Shown here: one piece after another, positions 45,088 through 54,700 of the stretch
How the letters are laid out: each line of letters begins with the position of its first letter
Numbering within the stretch: position 1 is the stretch's first letter
Assembly: GCA_009927815.1 (NCBI GenBank)
Contig: RFMI01000032.1
Span: 1-55,706, forward strand
From: Betaproteobacteria bacterium
Lineage (GTDB): Bacteria; Pseudomonadota; Gammaproteobacteria; Burkholderiales; UBA3065
Direction: 5' to 3'
Length of the DNA stretch: 55,706 nt
Translations under genes and position numbers: made by a program
The notes under the pieces: generated by a model
Told to the model about the DNA's origin: nothing
The model's database searches: none
Seen by the model: only the letters and a program-made list of their open reading frames with translations

Positions 45088-45181
45088 GGGGTCAGGCGAA
45101 GATAGTGAGCCCGAACTCTAGGCATTTGCCCGACGACTGTCCACGCTGCGGTCGCGAAATTTTTTGGAACTTTTTTACGGG

Positions 45182-45204
45182 TGTAACAGAATCTTTCTGT
45201 CACA
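45182..45204. promoter_or_regulatory. near-perfect inverted repeat in the ccmI / multiheme operon divergent region
   Basis: TGTAACAGAA-TCT-TTCTGTCACA; 10-bp arms with one mismatch. Confidence 0.5.
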
Positions 45205-45301
45205 TCGGGTAGATTTGAATTGGTTGTAGTGCACGAGGCGCGCGAGCTTTGTCGGCGCGGTGTCCAGAAAATCCGGCATTTTGAACATCCAGGGTAAGGC
45301 C

Positions 45302-46165
45302 ATGTTGCAAGAAAGCGTTTTGAGTCTTGGGGGGTTTCGTTACCTCAAGCTCGCGGCTTTGGTCGCGTTGGCCAGCCTGATCGCCTACATCGGGGACGAC
45401 CCGCGGACGGTGGCCTATGGGGGTACCGTTCTCGGGTACGCGCTCGGCATCATTGGTGCGCTGCTCATCGTTTGGCTGATCCTCTTCGGCGCTCGCAAGC
45501 GATCCTACCGTTCGAGTCTTGGAACCGTTCAGGGCTGGCTGTCTGCCCACATCTGGTTGGGTTTGTCGCTGCTTGTGGTGGCCACCTTGCATACCGGTTT
45601 CCAGTTCGGTATCAACCTTCACACCTTGGCCTACGCCGTGATGGTGGTGGTGATTGTTAGCGGCATCTGGGGTGTGACGGTGTACATGCGCAACCCCTCG
45701 CTGATGAGCGGTTTGGTCGGCGGGAAATCGCTGCAGCAGCACGGCGTGATGCTCGCCGAACTCGACGCCGAATCGCGGAATCTGTGTAAGGACATGGGCG
45801 ACGACATCAAGCGGCTGGTCGAGGCATCGGCGCACACGCCCATCGTTAATGGACTATTTGGCCGCTTTGGCGGGCCTGGCCGTTGTTCGACCGGCGTTGC
45901 GGTGGAGGCACTCAAGGCGATCGGTCTCCGCGGTGACAAAGCGGTGCGTGATTTGTACGCGGTGCAGGTGAAGCGCCAGGCGCAACTGCAACGCATGCGC
46001 GACTTCCTGCGGGTCAAGGCATGGACCGACGTATGGCTGATGTTTCACGTGCCGTTGTCGGTTGGCCTGATTGCTTTGCTGGCGGCGCACATCGTCGCCG
46101 TCCTCTTCTATTACAACGGCAACGTGCTGTTTGACGGCAGCACATTCTCCTGGAGCAGGGGCTGA
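45302..46165 (+). CDS. integral membrane protein, predicted diheme b-type cytochrome
   Basis: 287 aa from MLQESVLSLGG; HIWLGLSLLVVATLH and HVPLSVGLIALLAAH, both HX13H inside hydrophobic segments. Confidence 0.75.
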   Translation: MLQESVLSLGGFRYLKLAALVALASLIAYIGDDPRTVAYGGTVLGYALGIIGALLIVWLILFGARKRSYRSSLGTVQGWLSAHIWLGLSLLVVATLHTGFQFGINLHTLAYAVMVVVIVSGIWGVTVYMRNPSLMSGLVGGKSLQQHGVMLAELDAESRNLCKDMGDDIKRLVEASAHTPIVNGLFGRFGGPGRCSTGVAVEALKAIGLRGDKAVRDLYAVQVKRQAQLQRMRDFLRVKAWTDVWLMFHVPLSVGLIALLAAHIVAVLFYYNGNVLFDGSTFSWSRG

Positions 46166-46167
46166 GC

Positions 46168-47760
46168 ATGAGCGGTCACACGCCTGAAGATCCGATTACG
46201 CTAGAGGTCCGCCGGCTGCAGCGTCCTATGGCGGGCCGCAGGCTGCTGTCGTGGCTGTTGTTTTTGGCGGGCGGTCTGGTCTTTCTCGTTGCGCCGCTTT
46301 TGGCTTCCTTGCACGGCGGTGATGCGGCGGCTCTGCGTGATCTGCCGGTGCTGGGGGCGATGTTCGCCGACGCGGCTGTCCAGGACGAGGCTCGCACCCT
46401 CGGCCGCCGCCCTGATCCGCACGCCACGCCCGACTTTGCCAAGGGCGATGCGGCCGGCAGTTATCAGCTTGCCGACCTGAGCAACTATCAAGCGGCGGCG
46501 CCCACGCTGATGGCGCTGGACCGCTGGTGGAATCCCGGCCCGCTGGCGTCTGCCCACCAGCCCTGGGCCAATGACTGTCGCGTTTGCCACAGTGCCGGCT
46601 TTGCTCAAGTCAAAGACGCCGATTGCCTGAGTTGCCACAAGGCGGTCAGTGATCACGTCGACCGTAAAGTGGTGCACGACGCCCGCTTGGATGTGCGGTG
46701 CGCCACCTGTCACCTTGACCACCAGGGCGCTTTTGCCTTGGCGGAGCAAAACAAGCACGCCGCCGGTCGCGATTGCGCCGACTGTCATGGCGATATCAAA
46801 AAGAGTTTTGCCAAGACCGAGACCCAGAACGTTCGCGATTTCGCCGACGAGCATCCCAACTTCCGGGTGCAGATCGCTCAGTCAGGCGAGCCAGGTGCTG
46901 GCGTTCGCGAGCTGCGGCGCGTGCGTTTGCCTGCCAAAGGGCAGCTCACAGAGCCGTCCAATCTGAAATTTCCGCATGATGTGCACGTCGCCAAGAAGGG
47001 CATCAGCAGCCCCGAGGGCAAGGTGGTGATGAAGTGCGCCAATTGCCACGAGCCCGACGCTAACGGCGTGGACTACAAGCCGGTCAATATGAAAGACCAT
47101 TGCCAAAGCTGCCACGCACTCAAGATGGAACCCAATCTGTCCAACCGTGAAGTACCGCACGGATCGGTGACCGAGGTGCTGAGCACTTTGGCCGAGTTCT
47201 ACAGCTTCGTCGGTAGCAGCGGTAGCGTGCCACGTGGCCCTGAGCCGCTGACCAAGACGATCGCCATCCAGCGCCCTGGCGAGCCGGATCGCGCGCCACA
47301 AAGCTTTGTACGGACTGGCGGCAGCGCTCAAGGTCGGGCCAGCGCCGCTGCGGTGGAGCTGTTCGAGAAGACCAGCTGCGTGATTTGCCACGAGGTCAGT
47401 CGCGTGGCTGGCCCGGGCAAGGCGGGCACGCCGGGCCGCGATTTGCCGCAGTGGAAGATCGCGGCGATCGCTCCCACCCACGTGTGGATGCCGAAATCGC
47501 CGTTTAGCCACGCCGCGCACACCAGTGCCAAGTGCGAGAGCTGTCACGCCGCGACTGAGTCCAAGAAGTCGAGCGATGTGCTGATGCCGGCTATCGACGG
47601 CTGCCGCGACTGCCATGCAGGCGCCAAGCCGGTGGCCGACAAGATCGTCTCCAATTGCAGCCTGTGCCACGGCTTCCATATTCCGGTAGCTAAACCCGAG
47701 GCTTCGCCAGCGAAGCCCTTGCAGAAGGTTGCTGCGGCAGCCGCCGGGGCGCGCCCGTGA
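46168..47760 (+). CDS. N-terminally membrane-anchored decaheme c-type cytochrome
   Basis: 530 aa; TM segment near the N-terminus; CRVCH, CLSCH, CATCH, CADCH, CANCH, CQSCH, CVICH, CESCH, CRDCH, CSLCH. Confidence 0.9.
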   Translation: MSGHTPEDPITLEVRRLQRPMAGRRLLSWLLFLAGGLVFLVAPLLASLHGGDAAALRDLPVLGAMFADAAVQDEARTLGRRPDPHATPDFAKGDAAGSYQLADLSNYQAAAPTLMALDRWWNPGPLASAHQPWANDCRVCHSAGFAQVKDADCLSCHKAVSDHVDRKVVHDARLDVRCATCHLDHQGAFALAEQNKHAAGRDCADCHGDIKKSFAKTETQNVRDFADEHPNFRVQIAQSGEPGAGVRELRRVRLPAKGQLTEPSNLKFPHDVHVAKKGISSPEGKVVMKCANCHEPDANGVDYKPVNMKDHCQSCHALKMEPNLSNREVPHGSVTEVLSTLAEFYSFVGSSGSVPRGPEPLTKTIAIQRPGEPDRAPQSFVRTGGSAQGRASAAAVELFEKTSCVICHEVSRVAGPGKAGTPGRDLPQWKIAAIAPTHVWMPKSPFSHAAHTSAKCESCHAATESKKSSDVLMPAIDGCRDCHAGAKPVADKIVSNCSLCHGFHIPVAKPEASPAKPLQKVAAAAAGARP

Positions 47761-49613
47761 TGAGTCGCGGTCTCAAGGGTGGTCTGGCGCTGATGCTGGC
47801 CTTGGCGGCGTCGCCGGCGTGGTCGGCGGCATGCCACTCGGTGAGTGCTGAGCCACAGGCGCTTTCGCAGACGGAGGTGGACGGCTTGGTCAAGACCACC
47901 GCAACGGTGGCGCGGCAGCTCAACCAAACCAAGGCCACCATTGCGGTCGTCGATCGCGTCGGCAATGTGCTGGCGGTCTGGCGCACTGGCGATGCGTTTG
48001 ATGTACGCATCCGCAGCGGCTTGGTCGCTAGTACGGCGTTTGGCGGATTCGGCTTGGAGAATGCGGTGTTGCCAAGTGCAGTGGGTGGCGATGCTCTGGC
48101 CGCCATTGCCAAGGCCGTCACGGGGGCCTATCTGTCGTCATCTGGCAATGCGTTCAGCACGCGTACGGCGAGCTTTATCGTGCAGAAGAACTTCATCCCG
48201 ACGATTCGCAACTTTCCTTCAGGGCCGCTGTTTGGCGTGCAGTTCAGCCAGCTGCCATGCGGCGATCTGGTGCAGAAGGGCGATTCTCTCGGCATCGGGC
48301 CGCGCCGTTCGCCGTTGGGCCTGTCGGCCGATCCGGGCGGATTCCCGCTGTACAAGAACGGTCGCGTGGTCGGTGGCATCGGCGTGGTGGTTGACGGCAG
48401 CGATTACGCACTCGACTTGAACCCGATTAACACTGATTACGACGTCGAGGAGGTGATTGCACAGGCTGGATCGAAGGCCTACGCCGCCCCAACCTGCATT
48501 CGCGCCGATCACATCACCGCCGGTGGCTTCAACCTGCGTTACTCGGACGCCGATAAGCGCCTGCCCAAGGCCCCAGCGATACAGTCCTTCGCAGGTGCGT
48601 ACATTGCCGTCACCGGTTATTTACCCACCGCGGCAGCGCGCGCGGGTCAGGCCTACGGCACGGCTTCGTCCGGCTATCAGTTGCAGGCTTCAGGGGACTT
48701 CGCGTCGCGCAGTGGCATGCTTTTGGTGGACAGCGGCGGGGCCAATCGGTATGCGCCGCGGGCCTCATTGGCACCGGCGAACGCCAGCGGTGGCTTGTCC
48801 GCGGGCGAAGTCACGACCCTCCTACAGCAGGCGCTAGGCGTTGCCAACCAGGCCCGCGCCCAGATTCGTCGCGCGCTCAACTCGCCGGCCGAGGTCACCA
48901 TCTCGGTGATCGACCGCGACGGTAACGTGCTTGGCCTGGTGCGCACGCCAGACGCCCCGGTGTTCGGCACCGACGTGTCCTTGCAGAAAGCGCGCACGGT
49001 GGCGTTTTTCTCTCGCACTGACGCCGCGACCCGCTTGCAAGCGCTTGGACAGTCCGCCTACGCCAGCAACGCCGTGGCCTTCTTTGGCAGCGGTGCATTG
49101 AGTGATGGCGTCGCCTTCTCCGACCGGGCCATCGGCAATATCGCTCGGCCGAATTTCCCTGACGGCATTGCCGGGCGTCCTCCGGGGCCTTTGTCCAAGC
49201 CTGAAGGCACGTGGAGCCCGTTCAATGACGGCCTGCAACTTGATCTGGTGGCGGGCAAGGTGCTCGATGCGCTCGTTGCAACTGGAATCAACAGCTGCAC
49301 AACGACAGCCGCCGGTATCGATAACGGCATCCAGATTTTCCCGGGAGCGGTGCCGATCTACCGCGGTTCGACTTTGATTGGCGCTATCGGTATTTCGGGT
49401 GACGGTGTCGACCAAGATGACATGATCGCGTCGCTCGGTCTGCAGCGTGCCTTCCTGGCACTCGGTGGCCGCTTTGGCACCGACCCCGGTCATGCCCCGC
49501 CGGCTATTCGCTCAGATCGGTTGGCGGTGCCAGGCCCGGGTACGTTGCGCTACGTGCAGTGCCCACAATCGCCCTTTATCAGCAGCCAGGCCCAAAATGT
49601 CTGCAACTTCTAG
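47757..49613 (+). CDS. secreted protein with two GlcG/HbpS-like (DUF336) regions
   Basis: 618 aa; signal peptide; ATIAVVDRVGNVLAVWRTGDAF and VTISVIDRDGNVLGLVRTPDAPVFGTDVSLQKARTVAFFS, each followed by IGVVVDG/IGISGDGVDQDD-type motifs. Confidence 0.72.
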   Translation: MMSRGLKGGLALMLALAASPAWSAACHSVSAEPQALSQTEVDGLVKTTATVARQLNQTKATIAVVDRVGNVLAVWRTGDAFDVRIRSGLVASTAFGGFGLENAVLPSAVGGDALAAIAKAVTGAYLSSSGNAFSTRTASFIVQKNFIPTIRNFPSGPLFGVQFSQLPCGDLVQKGDSLGIGPRRSPLGLSADPGGFPLYKNGRVVGGIGVVVDGSDYALDLNPINTDYDVEEVIAQAGSKAYAAPTCIRADHITAGGFNLRYSDADKRLPKAPAIQSFAGAYIAVTGYLPTAAARAGQAYGTASSGYQLQASGDFASRSGMLLVDSGGANRYAPRASLAPANASGGLSAGEVTTLLQQALGVANQARAQIRRALNSPAEVTISVIDRDGNVLGLVRTPDAPVFGTDVSLQKARTVAFFSRTDAATRLQALGQSAYASNAVAFFGSGALSDGVAFSDRAIGNIARPNFPDGIAGRPPGPLSKPEGTWSPFNDGLQLDLVAGKVLDALVATGINSCTTTAAGIDNGIQIFPGAVPIYRGSTLIGAIGISGDGVDQDDMIASLGLQRAFLALGGRFGTDPGHAPPAIRSDRLAVPGPGTLRYVQCPQSPFISSQAQNVCNF

Positions 49614-51723
49614 GACCTTCGCCGGGGTGCGCCCGCGTTCAGCAGCGAGCGCCGTCGCGGCGTTGATGGGTCTCGCGGTCCAACCGCTGTGGGCGGACGA
49701 GGTCGCGCCAGCGCTTGGCCCCAACGACCACAACCCGGCCTATATTGCGCGCAAGACGGTCGAGCAGATCCAGGTGGTGGCTCCCATCCTGCGCCTCCGG
49801 CTCGAGCCAGATCTGGGTTCTTTGGTGGTTGGCGAGGCCGATCGGGGTCAGCTGTTCACGGTGCTCGAGCAGCGTGCTGACTGGTTCCGCGTGCGTATCA
49901 AGTCAGATCCCGAGACCTCGGCTTGGGCTTTGCGTGAGCCGGCTGAGTACGGCGACTCCACCTTCGACCTCATCTACGCCGCTGGCGACACCGGCTTTGC
50001 CGCCGAGGCGATTGGCGCCACTGAGCCGGGAACCCCGGCCATCGACGCGGCGCGACCCGCTGTTCCGCGTCGCGTGGTTACGCTGCCGCCGATCGACCCC
50101 GAGCAACTGCCGCCCCCGCAGGCCAATTTGCCGCGAGAGTCGGTGCCCATCCCCGACCGCTGGCGGCTGATGCAGGCACTTGGTTTCAAGTTCCCGTGGT
50201 ACGACCCGTACAACCAGAATGTGCTGAAGGGCGATATTCCGGTGCACGAGATCGGCGAGGAGTGGTTCTTCACCTTCACTGGCATCTCGGACTCGCTGGC
50301 GGAATTCCGTTCGACGCCGTTGCCCGTGTCGCAACAGATCGGCTTTCGCCCGGACGCCAACAACATCTACGGCCGCTATGACCAGCGGATCCTCGCGCAG
50401 AACCTGATCTTGAGTTTTGGGCTGGTCAAAGGCAACACAACCTACAAGCCGCCCGAACTGGAATTCCGGTTCGTCCCGGTGATCAACTACGTCAACGCAC
50501 GCCTGCCCGAGTCGGGTTTGTTGCGGGTTAATCCGCAAGAAGGCCTGTCGCGCGAGACCAGCTTCGTCGGCATTCAGGAAGCGTTTGTCGACTACCACTT
50601 GCGCAACGTGTCGGATCGCTACGACTTCGATTCGCTGCGCGTGGGCATTCAGCCCTTCACCAGCGACTTCCGCGGATTCCTGTTTCAGGACACGCAGTTT
50701 GGCGTGCGCCTGTTCGGCAACCGCCACAACAACGTCTACCAGTACAACCTGGCGTGGTTCCGACGCGTCGAGAAGGACACCAATTCGGGGCTTAACGACA
50801 TCACCCGACGTCTGCGGGACGATGACATTTTTGCTGCCAACGTCTACCGCCAAGACTTTCCGTTCACGGGCATGACGTCGCAGGGCACGGTTATCCACAA
50901 CCGCAACAATGAGGATTCGTTCCGCTACGACACGAACGGCTTCTTGGTGCGGCCGTCGCTGCTGGGCGACGCAAGGCCGCGCAAGTACCAGGTGACCTAC
51001 CTCGGGGCGACTTTTGACGGCCACACCGGCTTCGTGTTGCCCAAGCTGCGTCTTAACGTCAGCAGTTCGACCTATTTGGCGCTGGGCCATGACGACCACG
51101 GCGCGATCGCCGAGAAGCCGCAGGACATCCGCGCCTTCTTCCATGCCACCGAGGTGTCACGAGACTTCAGCTGGATCCGCCTTCGGGGCAGTTTCCTCTA
51201 CGCCAGCGGCGACAAGAACCCGTACGACGGTCGTGCGACTGGGTTCGATGCCATCTTCGAGAACCCCCAATTTGCCGGTGCCGACACCAGCTATTTCATT
51301 CGCCAAGGCATTCCGCTGATTGGCGGGGGCGGGGTTGCCCTGTCGGGCCGCAACGGCTTGCTGGTGTCCCTGCGCTCGAGCAAAGACCAAGGACAGTCAA
51401 ACTTCGTCAACCCAGGGCTACTTTTGCTGGGCATGGGCGCCGACTTTGACGTCAAACCGGAGCTGCGCCTGACTGCCAACGTTAACCACTTGCGCTTCGA
51501 CGAGACCGCCGTGTTGGGCGCCCTGCGCAATGAGCGCAACCCTGACAACTCGATTGGCATGGACTATTCGGTTGGCGCTCAGTGGCGGCCGTTCTATAAC
51601 CAGAACGTGATCATCAATGCCTCAATGTCGATGCTCTCGCCAGGCCAGGGCTTGAAAGACCTCTATGGCGACCGCAAGACACCGTTCTACTCTGGCTTCA
51701 TCAACGCCATCCTGACGTACTGA
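49597..51723 (+). CDS. putative large outer-membrane beta-barrel protein with N-terminal SH3-like domain
   Basis: 708 aa from MSATSRTFAG; signal peptide; SH3-like VVAPILRLRLEPDLGSLVVGEADRGQLFTVLEQRADWFRVRI; C-terminal half rich in alternating polar/aromatic strands, ends FINAILTY. Confidence 0.65.
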   Translation: MSATSRTFAGVRPRSAASAVAALMGLAVQPLWADEVAPALGPNDHNPAYIARKTVEQIQVVAPILRLRLEPDLGSLVVGEADRGQLFTVLEQRADWFRVRIKSDPETSAWALREPAEYGDSTFDLIYAAGDTGFAAEAIGATEPGTPAIDAARPAVPRRVVTLPPIDPEQLPPPQANLPRESVPIPDRWRLMQALGFKFPWYDPYNQNVLKGDIPVHEIGEEWFFTFTGISDSLAEFRSTPLPVSQQIGFRPDANNIYGRYDQRILAQNLILSFGLVKGNTTYKPPELEFRFVPVINYVNARLPESGLLRVNPQEGLSRETSFVGIQEAFVDYHLRNVSDRYDFDSLRVGIQPFTSDFRGFLFQDTQFGVRLFGNRHNNVYQYNLAWFRRVEKDTNSGLNDITRRLRDDDIFAANVYRQDFPFTGMTSQGTVIHNRNNEDSFRYDTNGFLVRPSLLGDARPRKYQVTYLGATFDGHTGFVLPKLRLNVSSSTYLALGHDDHGAIAEKPQDIRAFFHATEVSRDFSWIRLRGSFLYASGDKNPYDGRATGFDAIFENPQFAGADTSYFIRQGIPLIGGGGVALSGRNGLLVSLRSSKDQGQSNFVNPGLLLLGMGADFDVKPELRLTANVNHLRFDETAVLGALRNERNPDNSIGMDYSVGAQWRPFYNQNVIINASMSMLSPGQGLKDLYGDRKTPFYSGFINAILTY

Positions 51724-51745
51724 CCTGATTCGGCGACCCCTAAAC

Positions 51746-54700
51746 GTGTTCAAGCTGCCCCTTCGATCCCTGCCGACCAACGCCCTGATGCGCGGAGCCC
51801 TGTTGCGCGGCGCGTCCGTGCTGGCCTTGCTAGTGCCGGCGTTGCTGGGCGCAGCTTTGATGTACGAGCCGGCGAGTGCCTCCGAACGCAAGCTCACCGA
51901 GCGTCACTACGTGATGGCCCCCTCCGCGCCCAAGGCGCAGACCTGGGCGCAGGCCAAATCGAAGTCTGATGGCTGCATGACCTGCCACACCGAGACCGAC
52001 CAGCACACCATGCACGCCAACCCTGGCGTGGTGCTGGGCTGTACCGACTGTCACGGTGGCGACAACAGCATCCGCCGTGCTGAGAAGGGTCCCGAAGCCG
52101 AGCGCAAGCACCCGGCCTACGAGCGGGCGATGGAACTGGCGCACATCCTGCCGCGCGACGAGCATCTGTGGCAGGGTTCGCGCAACCCGGAGGGCAGCTA
52201 CGCTCGTCTCAACAAGGAGCACGCGGCTTTCGTTCGCTTCATCAACCCGGGCGATTTGCGCGTGGCGCGCGAAGCCTGCGGCGCCTGCCATCTGCCGATC
52301 ATCCAGGCGCAAGAACGCAGCTTGATGAGCACGTCCAGCATGCTCTGGGGCGGCGCTGCCTATAACAACGGCATCCTGCCGTTCAAGCGCTACATGCTCG
52401 GCGAGGCCTACACGCAAGACGGCACCGCAGCGGCCATCGTCAACCCGGTCAAGCCTGACGAAGATCTTTACGTCTTCAAGGGCGTGCTCGAGAAGCTCTA
52501 CCCGCTGCCGGCCTGGGAGACCATCCCGCCGGGCGATATCTTCCGTGTGTTCGAGCGTGGCGGTCGCGTCATCAACAGCAGCTTCCCCGAAATCGGCCTG
52601 CCCAACAGCAGCGGCACGTTGCAAAAGCTCGACGAGCCGGGCCGTCCCGACATCAAGCAGAGCAACCGCGGCCCGGGAACTGGCAACCGCATCTCGGTGC
52701 CGGTCATCAACCTGACCAAAACTCGCCTCAACGACCCGCACCTGTGGTTCCTCGGCACCAACGACAACCCGGGTGACTACCGCTCGTCCGGTTGCACCGC
52801 GTGCCACGTGGTCTACGCCAACGATCGTCAGCCCGAACACAGCGGGCCCTACGCGCAGTTCGGCAACATGGGCCGCACGCAGACCAAAGATCCGACTATC
52901 CCCAGGGATGAGTCCGGACATCCGCTCAAGCACGAGTTCACTCGTGCGATGCCGAGTTCGCTGTGTATGAACTGCCACATGCACCAGCCGAACATTTACA
53001 TCAACTCGTTCTACGGCAACATCCAGTACGACTACGAGCCGGACGCGCCGCGCATGTTCCCGGCCAAGCAGCACTATCCGACCGACGCCGAGATTCGCGA
53101 GGTCAACCAGCGCAATCCGGAAGAAGCGGTGATTCGCGGCAATTGGCGCGACCGTGACTTCCTCAACGACCTTTGGCTCAAAAACGGCGAGATGAAGGAC
53201 ACCCAGTTCGCCGACTACCACGGCCACGGCTGGGCGTTCCGCGCAGTGTTCAAGCGCAACCGGAAGGGCAATCTGCTGGACAAAGTTGGCAACATCGTCA
53301 GCGACGATGATCCGGACAAGTTCAAGAAGGCGGTGCACATGGCCTCGATCCACATGGATCTGGGTATGCACTGCGTCGACTGCCACTTCTCGCAAGACAT
53401 GCACGGCAACGGCCACATCTATGGCGAAGTGGCCGCCGCGGTAGAGATCGATTGCGCCGACTGCCACGGCACCGCCAAGAACTACCCGACCCTGCACACC
53501 AGCGGTCCGGCGTCGCGTCCGGGCGGCATGGACCTGACCCTGCTCAAGACCCAGGATGGTCGCAAGCGCTTCGAGTGGCGCGACGGCAAGCTGTATCAGC
53601 GCGCTGCGCTCGACCCCAACAAAGAGTGGGAAATGTCGCTGGTGAAGGACACGGTCAATCCCAAGCACCCGCAGTACAACGAAAAGGCGGCGCGGGCCAA
53701 GCTCATGGCTGCCGGTGAGGACGGCCGCAACGGCAAGTGGGGTCAGGGTGTCGACAAGCTGGCCCACGACAACGACAAGATGTTGTGCTTCACCTGCCAC
53801 TTGAGCTGGACCACCAGTTGTGCGGGCTGTCACTTGCCGATTCAGGCCAACTGGAAAACCGAACGCAACCACTTTGAGGGCGGCGAGACACGCAACTACG
53901 CCACCTACAACGTGCAAGTCGCGCGCGACGACATGTTCTTCCTTGGCAAGCACGGCCCGGTCAAGAACAGCCGCATCGCACCGTTCCGCTCGAGTTCAGC
54001 GTTGGTGCTGTCCTCCATGAACAGTAACCGCGAGCGCATCTACTACCAGCAGCCGCCGATCGCTGCCAGCGGCTTCTCCAGTCAGGCGTTTGCGCCGCAT
54101 TACCCGCACACCGAGCGCAAGGAAGAGACCAAGACCTGTACCGACTGCCACGTCTCGCGTGACAACGACAACAACGCAATCATGGCGCAGCTGCTGTTGC
54201 AGGGTACTAATTTCGTCAACTTCGTCGGCCGCTATGCTTGGGTTGGCGCCGAGAAGGACGTCGAGTCGGTGGGTGTGACCGAGTGGGATGAGCCGCAGGC
54301 GGTGCTGGGTTCCTACCTGCAGAAGTACGCCTACCCCGACTGGTATGCGGAGCACCAGGCGGCCGGTCGCGAGATCGTTGACACCCCGCGCCACGAAGCG
54401 GCCAATCACTTGGCGACGCCGAGTGGGGATGCGGCGCGCTGTCTGCAGATGCGCGGCGAGTACCTGTTCGTTGCCGAGGGCAAGGGTGGCTTCCGCGTGT
54501 ACGACATCGCCGGCAACGGCAACAAGGGTGTGAGCCAGCGCATCATCACTGCGCCGTATTCGCCGCTGGGGCAAGACACGCATGTGCCGTCGAAGAACGC
54601 CACCTGCGTTGCGCTGCCAACCAACCAGCCGATTGCGCCGACGCGCAACGAGGGCGACCTGATGCGCAAGGTCAACCTGGAGCAGCCGTTCCATCCGATC

